DNA of 44,354 bases from Verrucomicrobiota bacterium (GTDB lineage: Bacteria; Verrucomicrobiota; Verrucomicrobiia; Chthoniobacterales; UBA10450), in assembly GCA_003219695.1 (NCBI GenBank), contig QHQA01000164.1, positions 1 through 44,354 of the forward strand. The letters are read 5' to 3'. Positions 16,663 to 24,750 of the stretch are shown here, piece by piece. How positions within the stretch are numbered: the first letter of the stretch is position 1; each line of letters starts with the position of its first letter. The translations under genes and the position numbers were made by a program. The notes under the pieces are model-generated. The model did no database searches. It had not been told where the DNA came from and was given only the letters and a program-made list of their open reading frames with translations.

Positions 16663-18132
16663 TTAGCGTGCTTTGTTTTGTAATTGATCCACCAGCGCCT
16701 TCGCTTTATCAGTCATTTTCAGCAGTTCCGGCCACGGACGGTGATAGTTTTCACCCGGCAACTTGCGCGTTGCGTCAAATCCCATGTGGGAGCCAATGTT
16801 CTGCTCGCTGGGCGCGTGATCGAGTGAGTCGCTTGGATTTTTGATTATGGTGGTGTCGCGGGCAGGATCGGTGTTCGCGCACAAGCGGAAAAGCACCTCG
16901 CTCATATTGTGCACATCGCAATCTTCGTCCACCGCCACGATGTATTTGCTAAACATCATCTGGCCCATCCCCCAGAGGCCGTGCATCACTTTGAAGGCTT
17001 GATACGGATACTGTTTCCGTATGCTGACAAAAACAAGATTATGGAAAACGCCCTCCGGCGGCAGCGTCATGTCCACGATTTCTGGAAAATTCATTTTGAA
17101 CACGGGCAGCAAAATCCGCACGCAGGCGTCGCCGATGTAATAATCTTCCATGGGCGGTTTGCCCACGATCGTGGTCGGATAAACCGCGTCCCGCCAGTGC
17201 GTGATCGCGGTCACATGGAAGACCGGGTAATCTTCCACAGCGGTGTAAAAACCGGTGTGGTCGCCGAACGGACCTTCCGGCTGCATCTCACCGGGTTGCA
17301 CATAGCCTTCCAGAACAAAATCGACGTCTGCCGGTACATCGAGATCGATCGTCTTGCAGCGAACAAGCTCGATTGATTTCTTTCGCAGAAACCCAGCGAA
17401 AAACAATTCGTCCAAACCATCCGGCAACGGCGCGGTAGCCGCGAATGTATAAACCGGATCGCCGCCCAAGGTCACCGCCACCGGCATGCGCTCACCGCGC
17501 TCGTAATAGCGTTGTCCATGGCGCGCGCCGACCTTGTGAAGTTGCCAGTGCATTCCGGTCGTGCGCTCGTCATAAACTTGCATCCGGTAAATCCCCACGT
17601 TTCGCGCGCCTGTCTCTGGGTCGCGAGTATGCACATTCGCCAATGTAATGAAGCGCCCGCCGTCCTTCGGCCAACACTTGAGAATGGGCAGATCACACAA
17701 TGAAAAATTATCTCCGTCGCCGATTTTGTGCACGATTTCCTGGCAAGGCGCCTCCTTCACGTGCTTCGGACGCGCATGCAGCAGGTGAATTCCTTGTTTG
17801 AGCAAAGCCCAACCTTCTCGCAGATCGGTTGGCGGCTTGGCTTTCAGGATGAGTTGAATTTCCTGGGCGATGTCTGCAACGTCTGCGACTTGCAATGCGA
17901 GAGCCATGCGCCGGTGCGACCCCATCGTGTTGATCGCAACTGGAAACGCGGATTTTTTCCCATCGACAATCGGTTGCTCAAACAGCAGTGCCTCACCGCC
18001 GCCGGGCGATTTCATTTCGCGGTCCGCCCATTCTGCTATGAGAAGACTGGTATCGACGGGGACGGTGATGCGTTTCAGCTCGCCCGCTTCCTCAAGAGCA
18101 CCAAGAAAGTTTTTAAACGAGCGGTAAGCCAT
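16663..18132 (-). CDS. UbiD family decarboxylase
   Basis: A prenylated-FMN-dependent decarboxylase, 489 residues, close to the usual length. Typical blocks are FKNFLGALEEAGELKRI at the start, LPILKCWPKDGGRFITL, GGDPVYTFAATAPLP, and the conserved EGPFGDHTGFY in the middle. In bacteria without ubiquinone such enzymes decarboxylate intermediates of the menaquinone (futalosine-type) route or other aromatic acids; together with MenG at 30018 a quinone role is plausible but not shown. A UbiX flavin prenyltransferase is needed and is not in the window. It converges on the glycine-zipper lipoprotein. Confidence 0.92.
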   Translation of the reverse strand: MAYRSFKNFLGALEEAGELKRITVPVDTSLLIAEWADREMKSPGGGEALLFEQPIVDGKKSAFPVAINTMGSHRRMALALQVADVADIAQEIQLILKAKPPTDLREGWALLKQGIHLLHARPKHVKEAPCQEIVHKIGDGDNFSLCDLPILKCWPKDGGRFITLANVHTRDPETGARNVGIYRMQVYDERTTGMHWQLHKVGARHGQRYYERGERMPVAVTLGGDPVYTFAATAPLPDGLDELFFAGFLRKKSIELVRCKTIDLDVPADVDFVLEGYVQPGEMQPEGPFGDHTGFYTAVEDYPVFHVTAITHWRDAVYPTTIVGKPPMEDYYIGDACVRILLPVFKMNFPEIVDMTLPPEGVFHNLVFVSIRKQYPYQAFKVMHGLWGMGQMMFSKYIVAVDEDCDVHNMSEVLFRLCANTDPARDTTIIKNPSDSLDHAPSEQNIGSHMGFDATRKLPGENYHRPWPELLKMTDKAKALVDQLQNKAR

Positions 18133-18195
18133 TGGGTCAGGTCTGTCCCGACCGATTGTCCTTAATTGCGTGCGGAAAAGCGACTGAATTCTTCC

Positions 18196-18705
18196 TCAAT
18201 ACGACCGTTCCATGTATTGGAACGACACCACACGCCCATTTACGAACGTGACGATCTTGGACGGGACTGGAATACTTGGGGGGATGTAAGCGTAATAAAA
18301 CGGATCGTAGAATGGATCGCCGAAGAATACGAAGCCGCGACCGTTATGACGTGTCCGGACAAAGGCAACGCTTGGGCCAAAACCGTAACCCCAACCCCAC
18401 GGTGGCCCCCAATAGGGGTACGGAGCAGTTTCGTAAGTGATGTAGATCCATGTCTCGGTTGCGCGCCCCCGCATGTTGCCCGCGGTTTTGCGTTCCGGCG
18501 AACCCCAGGCCAGCCACACCGCGTTTTGGGACATGCCCGGGCGAATTTGGCCTCGACTTACCAGCGCTTGGTCACTGGCAGAAAGGCCTTGGTAGATTTC
18601 AGGATGCCTAGAAATGCGGTTCCCGGTCGTCTCGCACCCCGTGACGATTAATGCGCTAGCTGCGACACCGATGAGCAACGCACCCGAAAGGATTTGACGC
18701 TTCAT
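18196..18705 (-). CDS. BamE/SmpA-like predicted lipoprotein
   Basis: Predicted lipoprotein of 169 residues from ATG 18705 (MKRQIL), preferred over ATG 18717 because it begins the signal peptide; lipobox VTGC with cysteine 24. The central region LVSRGQIRPGMSQNAVWLAWGSPERK resembles the SmpA/BamE pattern (G-M-x3-V-x3-L-G-x-P), a small fold found in outer-membrane assembly lipoproteins. The C-terminal half is rich in Trp, Tyr, Gly and Pro (PYPYWGPPWGWGYGFGP). It stands 63 bases upstream of UbiD on the same strand. Exact role unknown; BamE itself is not implied. Confidence 0.7.
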   Translation of the reverse strand: MKRQILSGALLIGVAASALIVTGCETTGNRISRHPEIYQGLSASDQALVSRGQIRPGMSQNAVWLAWGSPERKTAGNMRGRATETWIYITYETAPYPYWGPPWGWGYGFGPSVAFVRTRHNGRGFVFFGDPFYDPFYYAYIPPSIPVPSKIVTFVNGRVVSFQYMERSY

Positions 18706-18791
18706 GCCGAGGATCATATGTGCCGCCTATAGCGAGTCAATTGGTTCGGTGTGTTGATTCAACGCGGTCCTGCTCGTAGAATTGCACTCCG

Positions 18792-19793
18792 ATGCAGGAT
18801 CTTTACGGCCACCGGATTTCCTATCTCCGCGTCTCCATCACCGACCGCTGCAACGAACGTTGCACGTACTGCATGCCGCAGGAATTGCAGGAGTGGTTGC
18901 CGCGCGAAGAGATTCTGACTTTTGAAGAAACGCTGCATCTTATCCGCATTGCAGCCGAGCTAGGCGTTTCAAAAGTGCGAATCACCGGCGGCGAGCCGCT
19001 GACGCGGCGAGACGTGATCAATTTCATTCGGCGGCTCCCTGAAATTTCCGGTATCACCAGCATTGGTCTTTCCACGAATGGAACTTTGCTTGCGCGCCAG
19101 CTTACATCTGGAAAAACGATGGCGAAGGCTTTGCGCGATGCGGGCGTGCAGTCCGTCAATATCTCACTCGATACGCTGGATCGAGAGGTCTATTCACAAA
19201 TCACTGGCCGCGATTTGCATGCTCAGGTCCGCGAAGGAATTGATGCCGCAATCGCAGTTGGTTTCGACCAAATCAAATTGAATACTGTCCTGATGCGTGG
19301 CCGGAACGAAGATCAACTGATCCCGCTGATCGAATTCGCCGGAGCGCGCGATTTGATTTTGCGTTTCATCGAGATGATGCCGGTGAGCACGACTGAGGTT
19401 CTCAGCGAAGACAATTTCATGTCGATCCTCGAGGCGAAACGCTTAATCGAGTCGGTTTACGGCAGTCTGATCCCGGAGACGGAATTTCGAACGAACGGTC
19501 CCGCGACGTACTATCAAATCCACGGCCGCAAACAGCGGATCGGTTTTATCGGCGCGATGACCAACCTGCATTTCTGCGAGAACTGCAACAAGCTGCGTCT
19601 TACCTGCGACGGAAAATTGCGGCCGTGTCTCGGCAGTTACCTGGAGTTCGACATCCTGAAACCGCTGCGAGCCGGTGCGAGCGATGAGGAGATTAAACGC
19701 TTCTTTCTCGACGTCGTTGATCGAAAACCTCGGGAACACGACTTTCGAAATAATTACCAGCCGAACCGCAAGATGATCGCCATCGGCGGCTGA
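18792..19793 (+). CDS. moaA: GTP 3',8-cyclase MoaA
   Basis: Radical SAM enzyme that converts GTP to 3',8-cyclo-7,8-dihydro-GTP, the first step of molybdenum cofactor synthesis. In 333 residues the N-terminal cluster is C20-N-E-R-C24-T-Y-C27, the C-terminal cluster C262-x2-C265-x13-C279 in FCENCNKLRL and onward, and the C-terminus ends in the GG dipeptide that is essential for GTP handling (IAIGG). The leader is only 74 bases from the divergent lipoprotein gene. It starts the moaA-moaC-(TPR/CPBP)-mog group. Confidence 0.96.
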   Translation: MQDLYGHRISYLRVSITDRCNERCTYCMPQELQEWLPREEILTFEETLHLIRIAAELGVSKVRITGGEPLTRRDVINFIRRLPEISGITSIGLSTNGTLLARQLTSGKTMAKALRDAGVQSVNISLDTLDREVYSQITGRDLHAQVREGIDAAIAVGFDQIKLNTVLMRGRNEDQLIPLIEFAGARDLILRFIEMMPVSTTEVLSEDNFMSILEAKRLIESVYGSLIPETEFRTNGPATYYQIHGRKQRIGFIGAMTNLHFCENCNKLRLTCDGKLRPCLGSYLEFDILKPLRAGASDEEIKRFFLDVVDRKPREHDFRNNYQPNRKMIAIGG

Positions 19794-19804
19794 GCCCGTG
19801 TTTG

Positions 19805-19877
19805 TGTCATGGCGAGCGAAGTCGAGACATCTCTTGACGCTTAAATTAGAGATTCCTCGACTTCGCTTGGAATGACA
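19805..19877. repeat. TGTCATGGCGAGCGAAGTCGAG inverted repeat between moaA and moaC
   Basis: Left arm TGTCATGGCGAGCGAAGTCG and right arm CGACTTCGCTTGGAATGACA form a stem of about 27 pairs with few mismatches (family copy 2). In the moaA-moaC transcript it would fold into a strong hairpin 10 bases after the moaA stop and 13 before the moaC ATG, so it could reduce moaC expression or protect moaA mRNA. Confidence 0.85.
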
Positions 19878-19890
19878 GAGAAACGAAAAG

Positions 19891-20346
19891 ATGAAACTCA
19901 CTCACATCAGTTCGGATGGCCGTGCTCGAATGGTCGATGTTTCGGCCAAGCCGGTGAGCAGGCGAAGAGCTGTCGCCACCGGCAAGATTCGGCTCCAACA
20001 CAAGACACTTGATCTAATTTCAAAAGATCAAATCGCGAAAGGCAATGTGTTTGCGACTGCGCGGATTGCCGGTATCCAGGCTGCAAAGCAAACGGCGCGT
20101 CTCATCCCACTTTGCCACACATTGCCACTCGGTGAAATCAAGATCGATATTGTCACTTCTCACGAAGGCGCAGAGGTGAGATGCACCGCGCAGACGGTTG
20201 CGCAGACCGGAGTCGAAATGGAAGCGCTCGTCGGCGTCACCGTGGCCTTGCTCACCATTTACGACATGTGCAAGGCGGTGGACAAAGAGATGCAGATTGA
20301 CGGTGTGCGGCTGATCAAAAAGACGAAGACCGCTCTGACCCGATGA
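19891..20346 (+). CDS. moaC: Cyclic pyranopterin monophosphate synthase MoaC
   Basis: Converts the MoaA product into cyclic pyranopterin monophosphate. The 151 residues include the start THISSDGRARMVDVSAKP, the active-site region LIPLCHTLPL, and GVEMEALVGVTVALLTIYDMCKAVDK, all family hallmarks, and the length is standard. The next gene begins five bases after the stop, so moaC and the TPR-CPBP gene are probably cotranscribed. Confidence 0.97.
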   Translation: MKLTHISSDGRARMVDVSAKPVSRRRAVATGKIRLQHKTLDLISKDQIAKGNVFATARIAGIQAAKQTARLIPLCHTLPLGEIKIDIVTSHEGAEVRCTAQTVAQTGVEMEALVGVTVALLTIYDMCKAVDKEMQIDGVRLIKKTKTALTR

Positions 20347-20350
20347 CTTT

Positions 20351-21934
20351 GTGATTCAGACTAGGGCTCGCCTTTCATTCCTCGCGTTTGCTTTAATACT
20401 CTGCGCATTCAGCGCCGCGCATGGACAGAAGTCCGGCGACCGGGACCAGCGCAGCGCACGCGCCGTTCCGGTGGAAGCAAAAGGCGACAAAGAGCATAAC
20501 GAAGCGGGGCGATCCTTGGAAGAACAAGCGCGGTACGAAGATGCGATATGTGAGTTTGAACACGCAATTTCGATCAACCCGGAGAATAGCCTCTACTACG
20601 ATAATCTGGCGTTCTGTCTGGAGGAGCTTCGCCGATACGATGAGGCAATCGACGTAATTAATCAGGCCCTTTCGCTTGATCCAAAGGACAGCTACGCGTA
20701 CCGGGAATTGGGTATTTGCTACTATGACAAACAGCAGTTCGAAAAGGCGACCGACGCACTCCAACAAGCTGTTTCATTAGATCCGTCCGACGCCGTCAAC
20801 CATCGTTGGTTGGGCCACGCCTTGTACCGATCCCAAAAGTACGATGTGGCCAGTAACGCACTGGAGGCAGCGCTCAAACTCGATCCGAAAGATTTTGACT
20901 CACACTATTGGCGTGGCTTGAGCTCGATGCGCGCAGGTCGCTTTGAAGAAGGTTCTCGTTCGTTGGGCAAAGCGGTTGAGCTTCGCCCCTCAGACTTCAA
21001 TGCGAATTTCTGGCGAGGCATGAGTTTGCTGCGCGTGCGTAAATTTCTCGAAGCGATCCCGAGTTTTGAGAAAGCACGCGAGATAAAGCCGCAAGATAAA
21101 GCCACTCGAGTCGAGCTGTTCACTTGTTATCTAGCGACTCAACAATTTCAAAAAGCAGTCCGGATTTTCCCCGTCTTCGTGGCTGCTCTGGGCGCGGTGC
21201 CGATATTGGTTTACCTTATGGGTTTGGCTCTTCTGCTGCGCTTCAGTTTGCCCGTACGTGCCGCCGCTTTTCCCGGATTGCGTTTTTCTCTCGCGTGGCT
21301 TGCGCTCTTCGTTGAAGGACAAAGCGCATTCTTCCTTTTGTTCGCATTGTTTCCTCCGCTTGGCCTGAATGAGAGTGTGTTCTCGGGCCTGATGGCCGCT
21401 GGATTGCCGATTATCATCGTGGCAGCAACTGGCTTCGTGCGCCAGCCGTGGGGTACGCCGTTTCAGTGGCCATTACGATTCGGAACGGGGAAAACAGCGG
21501 CGATCTCCTTGGCCCTGCTTCTTCTGCTCTTTTTGCTGGGCGGGGCGTTTTCACAGCTTTATGTACAGGTGATGCACAAGCCGCTGCCACTGCAGCACAG
21601 TATCCCGCTAATTCAAAAGGCGCTGCAGACGAACCCAGTAATAGCTTGGCTCGCTGTTCCTCTTGTGATTCCGGTGCTCGAAGAGATTCTCTTTCGCGGT
21701 TTATTTTACGGAGCCTTCGAAAAACGGTGGGGGATAAGAGGAGTAATTCTAGGGAGCGCCTTAGTGTTTGCGTGCTTCCATCTGCAATTCGTCGGATTTT
21801 TTTATCTATTTTGCGTCGGCCTGATCTTGGGGTGGGCACGTTGGCGATGCGGTTCGCTCGGTCTTCCGATTCCGATTCACGGCTTCAACAACGCGACTGC
21901 ACTGCTCGTTTTGACCTTTTTGCCTGCGAGATGA
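20351..21934 (+). CDS. TPR-CPBP (CAAX-type) intramembrane protease fusion
   Basis: A 527-residue protein joining a periplasmic-type TPR array to an intramembrane CPBP metalloprotease domain. It starts at GTG 20351 with a signal peptide ending near residue 25 (AAHGQ). Residues about 45-265 contain six TPR units (e.g. YEDAICEFEHAISINPENSLYYDNLAF). Then follow hydrophobic segments and the CPBP motifs: E444-E445-x3-R449, FACFH with histidine 477, and H510-G-F-N-N. These are the catalytic/metal residues of the family (Rce1/CAAX-like). It is wedged between moaC and mog with gaps of 4 and 13 bases. Substrate and any link to molybdenum cofactor are unknown. Confidence 0.85.
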   Translation: MIQTRARLSFLAFALILCAFSAAHGQKSGDRDQRSARAVPVEAKGDKEHNEAGRSLEEQARYEDAICEFEHAISINPENSLYYDNLAFCLEELRRYDEAIDVINQALSLDPKDSYAYRELGICYYDKQQFEKATDALQQAVSLDPSDAVNHRWLGHALYRSQKYDVASNALEAALKLDPKDFDSHYWRGLSSMRAGRFEEGSRSLGKAVELRPSDFNANFWRGMSLLRVRKFLEAIPSFEKAREIKPQDKATRVELFTCYLATQQFQKAVRIFPVFVAALGAVPILVYLMGLALLLRFSLPVRAAAFPGLRFSLAWLALFVEGQSAFFLLFALFPPLGLNESVFSGLMAAGLPIIIVAATGFVRQPWGTPFQWPLRFGTGKTAAISLALLLLLFLLGGAFSQLYVQVMHKPLPLQHSIPLIQKALQTNPVIAWLAVPLVIPVLEEILFRGLFYGAFEKRWGIRGVILGSALVFACFHLQFVGFFYLFCVGLILGWARWRCGSLGLPIPIHGFNNATALLVLTFLPAR

Positions 21935-21947
21935 TTATTGAAAGCGT

Positions 21948-22442
21948 ATGACAAATCGGAACGGAATTGTTGTTGGTATCATCACGATTTCCGACCGCGC
22001 GACCGCGGGTGATTACAAAGATCTCGGCGGACCCGCGTTGAAAGAAGTGGCGCAAAAAGCGAGCTGGCAGGTGCTCGCCGAAGCGATCGTGCCGGACAAC
22101 GCAACACGCATTCAGGAAACAATCCGCTCGTTTTCGCAGCAAGGCTGCGGTTTGATTCTGACTACTGGCGGCACCGGCATCGGACCGCGGGATGTCACCC
22201 CTGAAGCAATTCGCGCGATCATGCGCATCGAGTTGCCGGGCTTTGGCGAAGTGATGCGCGCTGAATCTATGAAGATTACGCCCAATTCAATTCTCTCGCG
22301 TAGCCTGGCGGCGATTGTCGATCATGCGCTGGTGATCGCGCTCCCAGGAAAACCGAGCGGCGCTGTGGAATGTCTCGGCTTTGTGCGAGGCGCAATACCG
22401 CATGGCGTCGCGCTCGCTCAAGGGACGCCGACGTCGTGCTGA
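21948..22442 (+). CDS. mog: Molybdopterin adenylyltransferase / MoaB-Mog family
   Basis: A 164-residue protein that activates molybdopterin with ATP before molybdate insertion (Mog) or the paralogue MoaB. GIITISDRATAGDYKDLGGP, the nucleotide loop TTGGTGIGPRDVTPEA and the SRSLAAIVDHALVIALPGKPSGAVE ending match the family. Position directly after moaA, moaC and the fusion supports a cofactor role. Mog and MoaB are not easily distinguished by eye; MoeA, MoaD and MoaE are not in the window. Confidence 0.9.
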   Translation: MTNRNGIVVGIITISDRATAGDYKDLGGPALKEVAQKASWQVLAEAIVPDNATRIQETIRSFSQQGCGLILTTGGTGIGPRDVTPEAIRAIMRIELPGFGEVMRAESMKITPNSILSRSLAAIVDHALVIALPGKPSGAVECLGFVRGAIPHGVALAQGTPTSC

Positions 22443-22518
22443 ATCCTCAACGTTACTTCGCGGACGGCGTCGGACACAGACGCCCTACAATTCGGCTAAC
22501 ACTAAGGCGGCTGCAGAT

Positions 22519-23562
22519 TCAGTCTGGCCAAATCAAGAGTCGCATTAGCTGCCTGCCATAACCGGTCAGCTGCGCATTTGCGCTGTGGCCGGAGACGATA
22601 TCGCGGGTCAGAGGCGAATAATTAATCGAGCTTTTCTTGATGGAACTCAGCTCCGGCTGGGTCACGTGTTTGTCACTTGGTTCTATTTTTAAAGGCACAC
22701 CCGAACGTGCGAAGGAAACTTCCCACGATGATCCCTCGTTTCGTTTCCCTCCCGCGAGCATCCACGGGTAAAGCTTCGGCAATTCGAAATGGCGCGCTTT
22801 GGGCAAGGTCACCTTGTAGAAGGTCTCTTCGCCACTGAGAAACTGGGGCATTGTAAGCGAGGGATTCTCTTTGAGCGCAAGATAAAGCCGCGCAATGTCG
22901 ATCCCGGCAAGATTCAGGCCGTTATAAATACCGTTGTGATTGGGGTCATTTCTGAAGAATGCGTCATGCCACGCTTCGAATTGATGGCTGAACATTAAAT
23001 CCAATTCCAAATGGAGATGAGCCCGTTCCCGATTTATCGCAACTCCGGTATAGCCTATGATAGCGATCGGCTGGCCGCGTTTGACCGGATCGCCGGGATG
23101 CACGCTAATGGAACTCAGGTGTCCGTACAAGCTATAGTAAGTGGAGCCGTCCCAGCGGTGCTCGACCACAATGTATTTCCCATAATTTGAGTAGCCCGGC
23201 ACTAGATTGGTATGCACGACTTTCCCGTCGGCAATGGCGCGGACTTCATCGAGCGGCTCGCCGTTTGCATCGCGATGCACGGGGCGAATATCGATTCCTT
23301 CGTGGAAGCGGGTGTAAACGACGCCACCTGCTGTGTCGGTAGGATCGCGCACAAAGCCGTATTTGCCGCCCTCCCACGGCGTCGATTTGACGCCTTTGTA
23401 ATCGCGTTCGACGTACTGGTAAAAGGCCGCACCGTCGCCCGAGAACAGAGCGTCATTGTCCGTTGGCAGAACAAGATCGAGCCCGTGATTCTTGGCGGTC
23501 TGAGCCCTCATCGCGATTGACGGAAAAATGGCAACGGCAATTGCGACAGCGAATAATCGCAT
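22519..23562 (-). CDS. Secreted M23-family metallopeptidase
   Basis: A zinc endopeptidase of the lysostaphin/LytM type that likely cuts peptide cross-links in peptidoglycan or regulates such enzymes. In 347 residues there is a signal peptide (about 1-20), the zinc motif H87-x3-D91 (FHEGID) and H182-L-H184 (AHLHLELD), and the intervening YGHLSSISVHPGDPVKRGQPIAIIGYTG. The zinc ligands are complete, so it should be active, unlike EnvC-type regulators. A C-terminal tail of about 150 residues has no recognised domain. It is followed upstream on the same strand by a small secreted protein. Confidence 0.88.
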   Translation of the reverse strand: MRLFAVAIAVAIFPSIAMRAQTAKNHGLDLVLPTDNDALFSGDGAAFYQYVERDYKGVKSTPWEGGKYGFVRDPTDTAGGVVYTRFHEGIDIRPVHRDANGEPLDEVRAIADGKVVHTNLVPGYSNYGKYIVVEHRWDGSTYYSLYGHLSSISVHPGDPVKRGQPIAIIGYTGVAINRERAHLHLELDLMFSHQFEAWHDAFFRNDPNHNGIYNGLNLAGIDIARLYLALKENPSLTMPQFLSGEETFYKVTLPKARHFELPKLYPWMLAGGKRNEGSSWEVSFARSGVPLKIEPSDKHVTQPELSSIKKSSINYSPLTRDIVSGHSANAQLTGYGRQLMRLLIWPD

Positions 23563-23565
23563 GGA

Positions 23566-24042
23566 TTAATGCGATTGACGTTTTCCTTGTCCGATTAAGC
23601 GCCAGTCTTTTTTCATCAAGCCAATGTCGACTGCGGTCAATCCGGAGGGAACGTAGATTTTTCCATCTGAAACGCGCTTGTCGATTTGGAGCTCGGTAAT
23701 GAATCGGCCATTAATGAAAACGAAGAGGAAACGGCCGCGTCGCTCGATGCTTAAAGTATCCAGCACGGTGCGCCCGTGCTCGTCGAGTTGAATCAGCGCG
23801 CCATAAGTTCCGTCCGGGGCCGGATAGGGCGAAAACGCTAGGACATCTCGCTCCGAAATCCATGGCATCTTTTCGATGGCAACGTCTTTGCCGGAAAATT
23901 GGGTGCGCGCCGATGTGGAGAAAACCTCGGTGTCTCGAGGATTCGCCTGGGCATGCACACGGAAAGTGCAATGCCGTTGTTTAGCGATGCCCGCGACTGG
24001 CGCCCAAAGCAGGCAAAGCGCGCAGACCGTGAGAAGCTTCAT
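23566..24042 (-). CDS. Secreted protein of unknown function
   Basis: A 158-residue secreted protein from ATG 24042 (MKLLTVCALCLLWAPVAG), which puts a signal peptide at the N-terminus; the longer open frame to 24099 has none. The body has alternating beta-like stretches (ERRGRFLFVFINGRFITELQID) and a conserved-looking VPSGLTAVDIGLM near the C-terminus. I do not recognise the family. The stop is three bases ahead of the M23 gene's ATG on the same strand, so the two are probably one transcript. Confidence 0.7.
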   Translation of the reverse strand: MKLLTVCALCLLWAPVAGIAKQRHCTFRVHAQANPRDTEVFSTSARTQFSGKDVAIEKMPWISERDVLAFSPYPAPDGTYGALIQLDEHGRTVLDTLSIERRGRFLFVFINGRFITELQIDKRVSDGKIYVPSGLTAVDIGLMKKDWRLIGQGKRQSH

Positions 24043-24134
24043 GGGATTGACTTCAAAAATCTTCGGGAGTTGATAAAGGGTTTGACAGTAATTTTGCAAC
24101 TCCGAAAACTTTCGGGGCTATTTTAAGCACCCTC

Positions 24135-24668
24135 ATGAAGCGCCGCATTGTTTTATTCCTTCTGATACTTTCTATGGCCGATGGCATCTTTGGCCAGGAA
24201 ACTGCGCCGGCGCCGACGCCCGCCCGGAGACGCGGTTGGTTGAGCCGCATTCTCCATCCATTTTCACCCGAGGTAGTCCCGCAATACAAAGACCCAAGAC
24301 TGCGCGGGCTCGCTCTCGATCTTCAAATCACGCCGCAGACCGTAAAGCTGTCAGAAGTTCGCCAGCTCGCCATCAAAGTGACGCTGACAAATCTCTCCAA
24401 GCGCCCTGTTCCGCTCGACTTTCCGACGAGCCAGCGGATCGAAATTTATCTGAGGAATTCCGCAGGAAACATCCTGACAAAGTGGTCCGACAATCACGCT
24501 ATCGCGGAAAAACCCGCCACCATTTTAATCAATCCGCAGGAGCGGATCGAATACAACGAAACAATCTCGACACGCGATCTCACGCCGAACAAGGTCTTCA
24601 TCGCCGAAGTATTCTTCCCGCAATACCCGGAGTTGCGCGTACGGCAAAAATTCCTGGCGGTGCCTTGA
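24135..24668 (+). CDS. Secreted BsuPI-type domain protein
   Basis: A 177-residue secreted protein with signal peptide (1-20, ending IFGQ). After a short Pro/Ala/Arg linker, residues 70-170 follow the pattern of the BsuPI intracellular proteinase inhibitor domain (PF12690): LAIKVTLTNLSKRPVPLDF, SQRIEIYLRNSAGNILTKWSD and INPQERIEYNETI. BsuPI is a beta-sandwich protease inhibitor of Bacillus; domain-level similarity does not prove inhibitor activity here. It is divergent from the unknown secreted protein and M23 gene, with 92 bases between the ATGs. Confidence 0.65.
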   Translation: MKRRIVLFLLILSMADGIFGQETAPAPTPARRRGWLSRILHPFSPEVVPQYKDPRLRGLALDLQITPQTVKLSEVRQLAIKVTLTNLSKRPVPLDFPTSQRIEIYLRNSAGNILTKWSDNHAIAEKPATILINPQERIEYNETISTRDLTPNKVFIAEVFFPQYPELRVRQKFLAVP

Positions 24669-24669
24669 G

Positions 24670-24750
24670 AGAGTTGATAGCCCATAGTTGATAGTTGATA
24701 GAGTCAAATCGTGCCCGTCAATCAACTTTCAACTAAGAACTATCAACTCT
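24670..24750. repeat. AGAGTTGATAG inverted repeat embedding the hisK-like start
   Basis: AGTTGATAG is repeated at 24672, 24686 and 24693 and is mirrored by CTATCAACTCT at 24740-24750; AGAGTTGATAG (24670-24680) pairs perfectly with that. The GTG start (24711) of the PHP phosphatase lies between the arms and its first 13 codons are in the right arm. Confidence 0.8.

Noticed and set aside
18718-18791. Moco riboswitch ahead of moaA
   Set aside because: The leader is only 74 bases, too short for the known class, and no matching stems were seen.
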